From an uncultured Bacteroides sp. (GTDB taxonomy: Bacteria; Bacteroidota; Bacteroidia; Bacteroidales; Bacteroidaceae): a stretch of 54,217 bases of DNA. Each line of letters starts with the position of its first letter. Within the stretch, counting starts at the first letter, position 1. The stretch spans positions 1 through 54,217 of the forward strand of contig CALUGY010000107.1 of assembly GCA_944320295.1 (NCBI GenBank), given 5' to 3'. Positions 35,623 through 44,300 of the stretch are shown one piece after another. The translations under genes were made by a program, and so were the position numbers. The notes beneath the pieces were generated by a model. The model searched no databases, was not told where the DNA came from, and saw only the letters and a program-made list of their open reading frames with translations.

Positions 35623-36135
35623 TTATGGCAGGATGGATTTTACAACCTCTTGCTCGAAATTGGGAGTGAAGACACCTTGGCCGAGGCTGGCCTTTATCTC
35701 TTCGATGCTCCAGTACCGGCCTCCGTCCAGTTCTTCGCTGGGACGGATTTCGCCGTCGTATACGGTCTTGTATGTGAATACCAGTTCGCGCTCGCGCTTC
35801 GAATCGAATACGTAGTGCGTCACCTCTTGGGGAATGAAGTCGGTGATGCCCAATTCTTCTTTTGCTTCACGGCGCAGGGCTTGTTCTACGTTTTCGCCCA
35901 AATCCATGTGGCCTCCCACGGCCGTATCCCACTTGCCGGGTTGGATGTCTTTCCATGCCGGGCGGCGTTGCAGGTATAACTGGCCTTGCGGGTTAAATAC
36001 ATGCAGATGTACTACGGGGTGCAACAGGCGGCTCCCGTTGTGGCACTCGCCACGTGTGGCGGCCCCTATGATGTTGCCCTGCTCGTCCACTATGGGGAAC
36101 ATCTCTTGTTCATTATCTTTATTCACGGACATCAT
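35623..36135 (-). CDS. NUDIX hydrolase
   Basis: 170 residues. The Nudix box reads GGHMDLGENVEQALRREAKEELGI, a full GX5EX7REUXEEXGU match. The N-terminus (FPIVDEQGNIIGAATRGECH, LLHPVVHLHVFNPQGQLYLQRR) resembles the IDI-like/YfcD subgroup. Substrate not assignable. ATG at 36135 gives Met-Met; either could be used. queA lies 41 bases upstream on the same strand, so the two are likely co-transcribed. Confidence 0.9.
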   Translation of the reverse strand: MMSVNKDNEQEMFPIVDEQGNIIGAATRGECHNGSRLLHPVVHLHVFNPQGQLYLQRRPAWKDIQPGKWDTAVGGHMDLGENVEQALRREAKEELGITDFIPQEVTHYVFDSKRERELVFTYKTVYDGEIRPSEELDGGRYWSIEEIKASLGQGVFTPNFEQEVVKSILP

Positions 36136-36176
36136 GCCATTGCTCCTTATATTATATAATGTATAAGCGTCTCGTG

Positions 36177-37421
36177 TTACGGGATGAGTAGCGATGAATC
36201 TCCGTAACTTAAAAAGCGAAAGTCGTGAGCCAGGGCGTAGTCGTATATCTTCCGCCAGTCACCATGTATGAAGGCCGATACCAGCAATAGCAGCGTGCTT
36301 TGCGGTTGGTGGAAGTTCGTCACCATGGCCTCCACAATCTTGTATTCGTATCCAGGGACGATGATGATGCGGGTGGCCGTGTGCAGCGTCTCCATTTTAT
36401 GACGATCCAAATAGTGCAGCACGGCTTGCAATGCTTCTACTGCCGAGGGCGTGGAGAAGTTCCCGTCTGTTTCGGACGACTGTTCGTAAGGTTGCCATTG
36501 CTGTACTTGCAGCTGCTCGTCCGTGGCATCGGGGTGGCGTAGGAGCATTGCGCCGATATGATACAGGCTTTCGAGTGTACGTACCGATGTGGTACCTACG
36601 GCAATGGCCCGTCCATTGTGGGCGATGAGTCGCTCTATGGTGCCGCGCGACACGGAAATATATTCCTTGTGCATCTCATGCCCCGCTATTTCTTCGCTCT
36701 TTACGGGTTTGAATGTACCTGCACCCACGTGGAGTGTCACCTCGTTTGTCTCAATGCCGTGGCGGCGCAGGTCGTCGAGCACGCGGGGTGTGAAGTGCAG
36801 CCCTGCCGTGGGTGCTGCTACTGAGCCTTTCACCTTTGAGTAGACCGTCTGGTAAGTCTCTTTGTCGCTTTCCTGCGTCTCACGGTTCAGGTATGGGGGA
36901 ATGGGCAGCTCGCCGAACACTTCGAGTATGTCGGCAAAGGTCACCTCGTTGTTGTTCCAGCGGAAGTCCACCCAATGGCTTGTTCCCCGGCATTCGCCCC
37001 GTTGGGCGGTTAGCGTCAGGCTGTGTCCCTTGACGGTCATTTCACGACTTAGCGTGCTTTCTTTCCATTTCTTCAGGTTGCCAATCATGCAGAGCCAAGC
37101 CGCATGTCCGGTTTGCTGGAAGTTCAGCGCATAGTCGTTCGGTTCGATGGGTTCCAGGCAGAATACTTCGATAAGTGCACCCGTCTCCTTGCGGAAGTGC
37201 AGTCGTGCTTGTATCACCTTCGTATTGTTGAATACCATCAGGTGCCCGGTTTCCAGATGGCGCGGGAGCGAGGAAAACACGTCTTCCGTAATCTCGCCGT
37301 GTCGATACACCAATAGCTTCGAGCTGTCGCGTTCGGCCAAAGGGAATTTGGCGATGCGCTCGTCGGGTAGCGGATAGTCGAACTCGCTGATACGTATATG
37401 TCTGGGATCTTCGTTTATCAT
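36177..37421 (-). CDS. queA: S-adenosylmethionine:tRNA ribosyltransferase-isomerase
   Basis: 414 residues. Adds the epoxycyclopentane precursor from SAM to preQ1 in tRNA, the penultimate queuosine step. Marks are FDYPLPDERIAKFPLAERDSSKLL, MVFNNTKVIQARL, PPYLNRE, YQTVYSKVKGSVAAPTAGLHF, TLHVGAGTFKPV, AVGTTSVRTLES and TNFHQPQSTLLLLVSAF. It is somewhat longer than the usual 340-350 residues owing to inserts around 290-330. It diverges from the DUF2027 gene. Confidence 0.95.
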   Translation of the reverse strand: MINEDPRHIRISEFDYPLPDERIAKFPLAERDSSKLLVYRHGEITEDVFSSLPRHLETGHLMVFNNTKVIQARLHFRKETGALIEVFCLEPIEPNDYALNFQQTGHAAWLCMIGNLKKWKESTLSREMTVKGHSLTLTAQRGECRGTSHWVDFRWNNNEVTFADILEVFGELPIPPYLNRETQESDKETYQTVYSKVKGSVAAPTAGLHFTPRVLDDLRRHGIETNEVTLHVGAGTFKPVKSEEIAGHEMHKEYISVSRGTIERLIAHNGRAIAVGTTSVRTLESLYHIGAMLLRHPDATDEQLQVQQWQPYEQSSETDGNFSTPSAVEALQAVLHYLDRHKMETLHTATRIIIVPGYEYKIVEAMVTNFHQPQSTLLLLVSAFIHGDWRKIYDYALAHDFRFLSYGDSSLLIP

Positions 37422-37444
37422 GTTTTTTACATATTTACGGCGTG

Positions 37445-37452
37445 CAAAGTTA
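37445..37452 (-). promoter_or_regulatory. -7 box of queA
   Basis: TAACTTTG on the minus strand, full consensus, 23 bases before the queA start. Confidence 0.6.
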
Positions 37453-37536
37453 CGGATAAATCCGTGTCTTGTGAAGCTCCGGCGTGGAAAGAGTGAATTT
37501 TATCAATCATCCTGTCATTTTATCCGTCTCTTATCG

Positions 37537-37544
37537 TAACTTTG
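37537..37544 (+). promoter_or_regulatory. -7 box of the DUF2027 gene
   Basis: TAACTTTG, full consensus. It lies before the 22-bp array at 37577-37664, so the array would be transcribed as part of a leader of about 175 bases. Confidence 0.65.
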
Positions 37545-37576
37545 CAGGTTGTTGGACGGCACATATGAGGTTTTTG

Positions 37577-37664
37577 GACGCAACGCGTTCGGCCTTTGCT
37601 CGCAACGTGTTCCGTCCGCGCTCGCAACATGTTCGGAGTACGCTCGCAACGTGTTGCGGATAAA
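37577..37664. repeat. Palindromic tandem array (22-bp period), 4 units, in a 5' leader
   Basis: Units at 37577, 37599, 37621 and 37643 with cores CGCAACGCGTTCGG, CGCAACGTGTTCCG, CGCAACATGTTCGGAG and CGCAACGTGTTGCGG. It closely matches the arrays at 24155, 32053 and 42663. Here it lies between the likely promoter and the start codon. Confidence 0.88.
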
Positions 37665-37725
37665 CAGGGAAAATATTCGCCTTTTCCTCTGGAAAAGACA
37701 GGTAGAAAATTACGACAGACAGATT

Positions 37726-38832
37726 ATGAAGATAGGAGATAGAGTACGCTTCCTCAGCGAAGTGGGTGGAGGCACGGTAAGCGGCTTCCAAGGCAAGGAC
37801 ATAGTGCTGGTGCAGGATGCCGATGGCTTCGACATCCCCATGCCCGTGCGCGAGTGTGTGGTGATAGAGACGGACGACTACAACGTGCCGACCCCTGCGG
37901 ACAAGGAGCGGAAAAAGAAGGAAAGCGCTTCAGAGCAACCGGCTCGGAAAACAGGAGCGCCGCAAAGCGAGGAGCCTTTGCACCGGGTGGAAAAGCCGGT
38001 CGTGTCGGTCTATCGCCAGCCGGAGATGAAAGGCGGAGACGTGCTGAACGTATATCTGGCCTATGTGCCGCAAGACATCAAAGCCGTGACCACCACGCCT
38101 TTCGAAGCATACTTGGTGAACGACAGTAATTACTACTTGTATTATACCTACCTGACGGCTGAGAACAAATCGTGGACGGCCTGCGTACATGGTCTGGCGG
38201 AGCCGAACACGAAGATATTGCTCGAAGAGTTTGAAAAGTCTGAACTGAACGAACGCGAGCGGGTGGCTGTACAACTGGTGGCTTTCAAAGACCGCAAACC
38301 TTTTGCCATGAAGCCTGCCGTGGGCGTGGAATTGCGCATAGACACGGTGAAGTTCTACAAGCTGCATACCTTCCAGCAGACGGACTTTTTCGAGACACCT
38401 GCCTTGCTTTACGACGTGGTGAAAGACGACCTTCCCGCCAAGCAAATGTTCGTCTCTGCCGACGAGCTGCAAAAGGCGTTGATGAAGAAGAAAACGGCCG
38501 ATGCCCCGGTATCCAAACCGCAGGTCGCGCCCAAGCACGGCGGGAAGAATGCCATAGTGGAGATAGACCTGCACATAGGCGAGTTGCTGGACGACACACG
38601 CGGCATGAGCAACGGAGAGATGTTGAACTACCAGCTTGACAAGTTCCGCGAGGTGATGGAACAGTATAAAAACAAACGCGAACAGCGTATCGTCTTCATA
38701 CATGGCAAAGGCGACGGCGTGTTGCGTAAAGCTGTCCTTGACGAATTGCGCCGCAAATATCCTTCTTGTAAAGCCCAGGATGCTTCTTTTCAAGAGTACG
38801 GGTTCGGGGCTACCATGGTAACCATAAAATAA
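37726..38832 (+). CDS. DUF2027 protein with C-terminal Smr domain
   Basis: 368 residues from the ATG at 37726 ([16 protein letters not shown]). The N-terminus is a small SH3/KOW-like segment ([23 protein letters not shown]), followed by a charged linker, a DUF2027 beta domain (about 100-250) and an Smr domain with [32 protein letters not shown] and [12 protein letters not shown]. Smr domains, as in MutS2, nick DNA or bind RNA; the DLH and HGKG motifs are intact. The exact role of DUF2027-Smr proteins is not known to me. The frame open to 37549 passes through the array and is rejected. Confidence 0.9.
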   Translation: MKIGDRVRFLSEVGGGTVSGFQGKDIVLVQDADGFDIPMPVRECVVIETDDYNVPTPADKERKKKESASEQPARKTGAPQSEEPLHRVEKPVVSVYRQPEMKGGDVLNVYLAYVPQDIKAVTTTPFEAYLVNDSNYYLYYTYLTAENKSWTACVHGLAEPNTKILLEEFEKSELNERERVAVQLVAFKDRKPFAMKPAVGVELRIDTVKFYKLHTFQQTDFFETPALLYDVVKDDLPAKQMFVSADELQKALMKKKTADAPVSKPQVAPKHGGKNAIVEIDLHIGELLDDTRGMSNGEMLNYQLDKFREVMEQYKNKREQRIVFIHGKGDGVLRKAVLDELRRKYPSCKAQDASFQEYGFGATMVTIK

Positions 38833-38865
38833 CCCGTACTGTTGCCTCCTGTCATGTGGAATGCT

Positions 38866-40893
38866 ATGAGGGTAAGTAGGCTTTTGGCTGTCAGTATATT
38901 GCTTCTGTTTCTTGCGGTAGGGGCTTGTACGAGGCATGGCAAAGATGAGACACATCATACCGATTTGCAAGCTTTCGAAACCTTTTTTCGGATGAATGCC
39001 GACTCCGTTTCCATTGTGCCGAGCAAGATAAGGGCGAAGGCTCTGGCTTTGATGGAGACCGCAGACGACAGCCTTGTTTACTACAACTATATGGCATTGG
39101 CGGCAAAGACCTGCTTGTTCTCGTCGGACATCGATTCTGCACGTTTGCTCATAACTCGCATAAGGGACTTTGTTCGGCGTATGCCTCCTACACCCTTTTT
39201 GTATGATTTGCGTTCCGATTGTGCTAACATGAAAGGTAATGTATTCGTCCGGGTCGGGGCTATGGATTCGGCCGTGTCTTGTTTCCGGCGGGCTTACGCG
39301 TGGCGTATGAAAGGTATCAAGACCCGTTTCCTTCCCGATATCCTGATGAACCTGGCCGACGCTTACAACCGTCTAGGTAAACTTGATACGGGTGCGGCTT
39401 GCTACCGGCGTGCTTTGTCGGTGTGTGACTCGTTGCAGTTGGACTCCACGCTGAAAGTCTCCATTTACTATGGGCTTGCACAGATATATGTCGCTTTGCG
39501 CGACTTCGACCAATGCGACCACTATTATAATCTTGCCGCGCGTGCCTACGATTCGATGTTGCCTTTTGAGCAGTACTTTTATCTGAACAACCGGGGAACG
39601 TCTTATTATTACCGTGGAGCTTATATAGAAGCTATTGCCTATTTTCGCCGTGCAGAACGTCTGGCCCTGCGCCAGCCGGAGATGGAGTTCGAGCTGAACC
39701 TCAGCCGTCTGAACCTGAGCGACTGTTTCCTACACTGCAATTTGCCGGATTCAGCCGAGAAATATGTAGCTCTTGCCGAGCCGTTCTTTCGGAAAATCGG
39801 AATGGCTACGGCTCTATATTACATAGATACGCAAAACACGATGCTTGCTCTCTATCGGAAGGACTTTGCCGCGGCGAGGCGTTACATCCGCGCTACCGCC
39901 ACGCCTCCTCCGGGCATAGACCCTGAAATGCTTTACATCAGGAACCGTAACTTGCAATTGTATAATGAGGAAAGAGGGGATTACCGTCGAGCTTACCATT
40001 TCCTGCAAGAGATAGTCCGGCTGGACGATTCCATTCGTAACGAGCGGATACGTATGCGCACGGCCGATTTGGTATTGCGTTATCAGCAAGATTCTGCTTT
40101 GATGGCACGCGACATATTGATTCATAAACAGCGGAATGAGGTGCTGAAGTTACGTGAAGGGCGTTTCGCGGGTTTACTAATTGCATTGTTGGCATGCCTT
40201 ATAGCGGCTTTCGTGTACCTTTATAACAAGAAGAAACGTGCATTGCTTCTTGCACGCAACCACCGGCGCGTCTCTATGCTTCGTATGGAGAATATACGTA
40301 ATCGCCTTTCTCCCCATTTTATATTCAATGTGTTAAACCAAGAGATGACCGGGCGTAACGAAGACGAACGTCGTGAATTGTCGACCTTGGTACGTCTCAT
40401 GCGCCGCAACTTGGAACTGGCTGAACGTCTGTGCGTCACTCTTGATGAGGAGTTGGATTTTGTAAGGACTTATATTGATTTGGAACGCCGTTCGTTAGGC
40501 CCGTCTTTCCATGCGGATATTTCGGTTGATGAGGCAGTACGCCCTTCAGAAGTCATGCTACCTTCCATGTTGATACAAGTCCCTGTAGAAAATGCGCTGA
40601 AGCATGCCCTGCGTGACAAAGAGGGAGAACGCCTTTTGTGGATTAAGGTGCTTCCTTGGAAGAATGGCGGCATCAGCGTCACCATTACTGATAATGGTGG
40701 CGGCTTCCGGCCGCAAAGTTCCAACCGAGGTACTGGTACTGGAATGAGGGTCATTATGCAAACCATTCAGATATTGAACCAGCAGAATAAGGAGCCGATA
40801 GATGCGGAGGTACACAATGTGATGTTGCCAGACGGTTGCATAGGTTGCGAAGTTTCGTTCCATATCCCGGCGGCTTATGATTATCACATGTAA
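38866..40893 (+). CDS. LytS-type sensor histidine kinase with TPR sensor region and lipoprotein-like signal
   Basis: 675 residues from the ATG at 38866 (ATG 38854 is an alternative). The N-terminus MRVSRLLAVSILLLFLAVGAC has a lipobox ending at Cys21, so the periplasmic part may be lipid-anchored. TPR-like repeats fill about 35-400, one transmembrane helix lies at 434-453, and a His-kinase domain of the LytS class follows: H-box NRLSPHFIFNVLN with His484, then VPVENALKHAL and DNGGGF. It lies next to a LytTR response regulator (41074), its probable partner. The DUF2027 gene ends 33 bases upstream. Confidence 0.9.
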   Translation: MRVSRLLAVSILLLFLAVGACTRHGKDETHHTDLQAFETFFRMNADSVSIVPSKIRAKALALMETADDSLVYYNYMALAAKTCLFSSDIDSARLLITRIRDFVRRMPPTPFLYDLRSDCANMKGNVFVRVGAMDSAVSCFRRAYAWRMKGIKTRFLPDILMNLADAYNRLGKLDTGAACYRRALSVCDSLQLDSTLKVSIYYGLAQIYVALRDFDQCDHYYNLAARAYDSMLPFEQYFYLNNRGTSYYYRGAYIEAIAYFRRAERLALRQPEMEFELNLSRLNLSDCFLHCNLPDSAEKYVALAEPFFRKIGMATALYYIDTQNTMLALYRKDFAAARRYIRATATPPPGIDPEMLYIRNRNLQLYNEERGDYRRAYHFLQEIVRLDDSIRNERIRMRTADLVLRYQQDSALMARDILIHKQRNEVLKLREGRFAGLLIALLACLIAAFVYLYNKKKRALLLARNHRRVSMLRMENIRNRLSPHFIFNVLNQEMTGRNEDERRELSTLVRLMRRNLELAERLCVTLDEELDFVRTYIDLERRSLGPSFHADISVDEAVRPSEVMLPSMLIQVPVENALKHALRDKEGERLLWIKVLPWKNGGISVTITDNGGGFRPQSSNRGTGTGMRVIMQTIQILNQQNKEPIDAEVHNVMLPDGCIGCEVSFHIPAAYDYHM

Positions 40894-41073
40894 TGCTTTT
40901 CCTATGCTGTCGTCTTATTTGTAGCCGTCAATAAATGCCGCTTTAGTTCCTATTTCGAGCCTGATAACCTCTGATATTGCCGGATAGTGGTTAATCCGCA
41001 TTCTCTCTTCTTTGCGCGGTGCAAGATAATCCTTAAATTCGCCACTTGAAAACGTATCTGACAACGTGGAAGC

Positions 41074-41826
41074 ATGGAGAAATACAAAGTTGCAATAATA
41101 GACGATGATGTGCTGGCTCTTGAAAATTTGAGTTCCGGGTTGGCCAAGGATGCACGCTTTGTTTTGAAGGGAGTTGCCCGTAATGGGAAGCAAGGGCGCA
41201 AGCTGCTGGCAAAGACCCGTCCGGACTTGCTTTTTCTTGATGTGGAATTGCCAGATGTCACAGGTATGGAACTGTTGCAGGATATGCGGGATCAGATGAC
41301 GTGGAATATGCGTGTGGTGTTTTATAGTGCTTATGATAAATACATGATACATGCCATACGCGAAGCTGCATTCGATTATCTGTTAAAGCCTTTCGAAGAA
41401 AAAGAATTGAGGGATATCCTTGCACGCTTTGTGGAACAGGCCAAGAATGATGGTAAAGAACTGCTTCCTTCTGCTGTCTCTATGAATTCAGGGCAGACAT
41501 TTATCGTATTTACGCCTACTAATGACATGCGGGCGTTGCGGCCTGCCGAGATAGGTTTCTTCCGTTATTGTTCGGAACGGAAACAATGGGAAGTTGTCTT
41601 GAACAACCAGCCTCCGTTGGCTTTACGTCGCGGGACAACGGCAGAACAAATCACACAGTATTCTCCGGGCTTTGTACAGATACATCAGTCGTATATCGTC
41701 AATATAGACTATCTCATGATTATAAAGGATGGCAAGTGTGTGCTTTACCCTCCCTTCGACAAGGTGACGGAATTGCTTGTCTCCCGTAAATATAAGAAGA
41801 AACTGCAAGACCGCTTTTGCTTGTGA
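41074..41826 (+). CDS. LytTR-type response regulator
   Basis: 250 residues. The receiver domain (1-120) has the acidic pair Asp10/Asp11, phospho-acceptor Asp56 in LLFLDVELPDVTG, Ser85 and Lys105 (YLLKPFEEKE). A LytTR DNA-binding domain follows (about 150-248; GFFRYCSERKQWEVVL, ITQYSPGFVQIHQSYIVNIDYL). It should act with the sensor kinase immediately upstream. The 180-base gap between them has no clear -7 box. It ends at a bidirectional terminator. Confidence 0.93.
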   Translation: MEKYKVAIIDDDVLALENLSSGLAKDARFVLKGVARNGKQGRKLLAKTRPDLLFLDVELPDVTGMELLQDMRDQMTWNMRVVFYSAYDKYMIHAIREAAFDYLLKPFEEKELRDILARFVEQAKNDGKELLPSAVSMNSGQTFIVFTPTNDMRALRPAEIGFFRYCSERKQWEVVLNNQPPLALRRGTTAEQITQYSPGFVQIHQSYIVNIDYLMIIKDGKCVLYPPFDKVTELLVSRKYKKKLQDRFCL

Positions 41827-41889
41827 AAGTCATGGGGCGGCAGTTTTGGTTAGGGCCGATGCCTGTGTTTTTCCTGGTATCGGTAATAA

Positions 41890-41928
41890 AAAAGGCGTTA
41901 CTCCCTTCGTTTGGGAGCAACGCCTTTT
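41890..41928. terminator. Bidirectional terminator
   Basis: AAAAGGCGTTACTCCC/GGGAGCAACGCCTTTT with a 7-base loop, a single mismatch, A-run on the left and T-run on the right: it serves the LytTR regulator from the left and the small exported-protein gene from the right. Confidence 0.9.
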
Positions 41929-41951
41929 CTCTTGTTGTAACGTTCAAAACT

Positions 41952-42305
41952 TTATTGTATTTCGATACCCTTGTTTTTGAGCGTGATGTTCAGCACTTTC
42001 ACATAGTCAACATATTGCTTCTGGGTTAGTGTCGTTTTCATCAGTTTCAGATGGCCATATACGGCTTCACGCGTCTTTTTATCTTGAGCTTTCTTGGATG
42101 TGGAAGCCCGTTTCATTTGTTGGTTGAAGTATTCGCAGATGTTAGATACTTCGTCATACTGTTTGCTGTTCAAACGTAAGTATTGGCTTAATCTGCCCAC
42201 GTTGATATTTCCTTCCCATCTTGCAGGTGTAGGTTGGTTTCCTGCTGCAAATGCTGTGGCCGACAGGCATGCTGCTGCCACCAATGTTAATCCTAAACGT
42301 TTCAT
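41952..42305 (-). CDS. Small exported protein, function unknown
   Basis: 117 residues. A signal peptide (MKRLGLTLVAAACLSATAFA, cleavage after AFA) is followed by an all-helical, basic mature domain: NVGRLSQYLRLNSKQYDEV, then NICEYFNQQMKRASTSKKAQD, then YGHLKLMKTTLTQKQYVDYV. The spacing of LxLNSKQYDEV and LTQKQYVDYV resembles the Spy/CpxP idea of LTxxQ helices in small periplasmic chaperones, but I cannot confirm that. It has its own promoter and terminator. Confidence 0.8.
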   Translation of the reverse strand: MKRLGLTLVAAACLSATAFAAGNQPTPARWEGNINVGRLSQYLRLNSKQYDEVSNICEYFNQQMKRASTSKKAQDKKTREAVYGHLKLMKTTLTQKQYVDYVKVLNITLKNKGIEIQ

Positions 42306-42406
42306 AATAACCTACTTGTTTAAATTGTTAATCCTGAAAACAAATCTTTATAAAAGCTAATACCTATTGGAAACAATAAAGCTATTAGCTTTTCCTTTTA
42401 CCGTTG

Positions 42407-42414
42407 CAAAGATA
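42407..42414 (-). promoter_or_regulatory. -7 box of the small exported-protein gene
   Basis: TATCTTTG on the minus strand, full consensus, about 100 bases before the start codon. Confidence 0.6.
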
Positions 42415-42662
42415 GAGATATGTTGTATAACATAAAAATGAAAAGCGAAGAATGTAGGTGGATGAAATGCACTTTTTGATAATTGTCAATGATATTTGTG
42501 TGAAATTGGAGCTTTATTCGTCTGTTTTGTAATCATAATGTAATATGTCCGTCTGTTATGCTTTCTTAATGATTCTGCTTTTCGTTCTCGGATAGGTCCT
42601 GTTTTCCTTTGGAAGTAGTTGTATGAGGAATTGTCGTTTTTGATGTTATATATGCGGCTTGT

Positions 42663-42772
42663 GTTCGCAATGCGTATGAAGTATGTCCGCAACGTGTTCG
42701 GAGCATACTCGCAACATGTTCGGAGCATACTCGCAACATGTTCGGAGCACGCTCGCAACATGTTTGGAGTAA
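42663..42772. repeat. Palindromic tandem array (22-bp period), 5 units
   Basis: Units at 42663 (weak), 42685, 42707, 42729 and 42751. The last four share the core CGCAACATGTTCGGAG with one or two changes; the units at 42707 and 42729 differ at a single base. This is the most regular array and defines the consensus. It lies in the 700-base divergent gap between the small exported-protein gene and the orphan LytTR gene. The rest of that gap shows only the two promoters. Confidence 0.92.
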
Positions 42773-42980
42773 CGTGCTTGTATTCAATGTGGAAAGGCTC
42801 TTTCTGCATTTGTCGTGTATCCTTTGTAGTGAAAGGCCGTTTTATGTCCGAATCTTATTTTTTCCCGTTTTTTATGAAGATTATACCTCATAATCCCGAT
42901 TTATGGCATTATGATACCTCGAATTGACCGGATGTCTTTAAAAACCTCATTGTAGGCTTGTTTATCTCGCGAAGAAAACC

Positions 42981-42988
42981 TATTTTTG
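42981..42988 (+). promoter_or_regulatory. -7 box at the head of the signalling island
   Basis: TATTTTTG, full match to TAnnTTTG, 31 bases before the LytTR ATG; CTTG stands 20 bases before it as a weak -33 element. Confidence 0.6.
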
Positions 42989-43019
42989 ATGGTAAAAATT
43001 TATATATTAAGTAGAAACG

Positions 43020-43388
43020 ATGAATACGAACTTTATTTATTTCAACTCCAGGGATGAACTGCTGCGTGTGGACATCTCTAAGATTGTTTATTTTGAGGCG
43101 GACGGCAATTATACGAGTTTTGTAATGCCCAACAAGCTGCGCGGAGTTATCGGGATGAATCTGGCACAAGTGGAGAAGTCTTTCACAACCCAATTGAAAG
43201 AGCGTTCACGTTGTTTTGCACGCATAGGCAAGCGCTTCATTGTCAACTTGAACTATGTTTATCAGATTAATGTATTGAAACAAAGACTTGTATTGAGCGA
43301 TTACAAATCGTTCGCTTTCCAATTGGAGATTTCAAGGGAAGCATTGAAGAACTTGAAGGAAATATTTGTGTCGACCAGAAACGGATAA
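43020..43388 (+). CDS. Stand-alone LytTR DNA-binding protein
   Basis: 122 residues consisting only of a LytTR domain: LLRVDISKIVYFEADGNYT, FTTQLKERSRCFARIGKRFIVNLNYV and KSFAFQLEISREALKNLKEI. There is no receiver domain, so it is not controlled by phosphotransfer in the usual way. It lies 9 bases before an FHA gene and opens the island, so it may regulate it. Being short, it would bind LytTR-type direct repeats as a dimer. Confidence 0.92.
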   Translation: MNTNFIYFNSRDELLRVDISKIVYFEADGNYTSFVMPNKLRGVIGMNLAQVEKSFTTQLKERSRCFARIGKRFIVNLNYVYQINVLKQRLVLSDYKSFAFQLEISREALKNLKEIFVSTRNG

Positions 43389-43397
43389 TAGGCAACA

Positions 43398-44123
43398 ATG
43401 ATGGAACTAATATTAGGCCGGGAATCCGGAAACGGGCGGTTGCACATTGTGGTAAATGGGAAGGATTGCTTTTATGGCACGGCAGGTAGTGTGCCCCGGA
43501 GCGTGAGCCGCCAGCATTGCAAATTGGTGATAGGAGACGATGGGAACTATACGATTGTCAATCTGAAGCCAGAGAACGTAACATATGTCAATGGCGTTTC
43601 CGTGGTTTCAAAGCGTATTGTACCGAAGACCGACCGTGTGGAGTTGGGCGGCGAACGCTATTTATTGCCGATTACTGTGATTCTGAAAGCTGTGCTGGGC
43701 GGGGCAGAACCTCCGAAGACTTATTCCATAGCCCACTTGCAAAAGGTGTGGGACGAATATCACGACACGAAACTCGAAATCCAGATAAAGGAGAAGAAGA
43801 CGGCAGCCATACGTTCTGTGACCGGCATGTTTTCCATGGCAGCTGTGGCGTGCGGGTTCATTCCGGGTATTTCTGATTTCACGGTGTTACGTATCCTTTT
43901 GTACGCTGTGGGCTTCCTACTCGCCATATACTTCTTTGTCAAGCTGTATCGTTCTTCTTCGGAGATGCCGCGTTTCATGGATGCGTTGGACAAGAAATTC
44001 CGTAAGGAATATGTGTGTCCCAATCCCGACTGCAACAAGTTCATGGGCTATGTGCCATACGAGGAATTGAAGAACCAAACACGCTGTCCTTCTTGTAAAT
44101 CGAAGCTCGTAGAAAAGGCCTGA
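43398..44123 (+). CDS. FHA-domain membrane protein with C-terminal zinc ribbon
   Basis: 241 residues. An N-terminal FHA domain (about 3-95) has GRES (7-10), SVSRQH (35-40) and YVNG (63-66), the phosphothreonine-binding set. Two hydrophobic segments follow at about 141-157 and 163-183. The C-terminus has a zinc-ribbon pattern with Cys207, Cys212, Cys230 and Cys233. Both ends should face the cytoplasm, making a membrane-bound reader of threonine phosphorylation. Its probable writer is the kinase at 51786 and eraser the PP2C at 50006. A second FHA protein (49413) carries its zinc ribbon at the other end. Confidence 0.9.
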   Translation: MMELILGRESGNGRLHIVVNGKDCFYGTAGSVPRSVSRQHCKLVIGDDGNYTIVNLKPENVTYVNGVSVVSKRIVPKTDRVELGGERYLLPITVILKAVLGGAEPPKTYSIAHLQKVWDEYHDTKLEIQIKEKKTAAIRSVTGMFSMAAVACGFIPGISDFTVLRILLYAVGFLLAIYFFVKLYRSSSEMPRFMDALDKKFRKEYVCPNPDCNKFMGYVPYEELKNQTRCPSCKSKLVEKA

Positions 44124-44183
44124 AGGATGGGAATGGTATTTTGTACTTAAATCCCATACTTTTGTGTAGTAAGGTTTTCAGAA

Positions 44184-44215
44184 TTTGGCGCGGCGCTTTC
44201 CTGCCATTACTTTTG
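44184..44215 (+). promoter_or_regulatory. Promoter inside the island, before the first EF-hand-like gene
   Basis: TTTG (44184-44187), 20-base spacer, TACTTTTG (44208-44215): full consensus. Another TACTTTTG lies at 44157-44164 without a good -33 partner. The leader to the ATG at 44301 is about 80 bases. Confidence 0.75.
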
Positions 44216-44300
44216 TAGCAAGAAACAAGGGGAGATGGATGAAAAACATAAGCCTCGTTTCTTGAGAAACATTTATATTAACTTCTTAAAAACATATATT

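Noticed and set aside
37549-37725. N-terminal extension of the DUF2027-Smr protein
   Set aside because: It is the translated palindromic array; the conserved start MKIGDRV is at 37726.
38842-38865. TTG start for the sensor kinase
   Set aside because: ATG codons at 38854 and 38866 follow at once, and the signal peptide fits the latter.
42685-42772. Small CRISPR array
   Set aside because: Units are contiguous with no unique spacers, a 22-bp period and internal palindromes; no cas genes nearby.
42486-42809. Minus-strand small frames over the 42663 array
   Set aside because: The repetitive peptide (SEHVASMLRTCCE) arises from the 22-bp repeat; there is no promoter or family.
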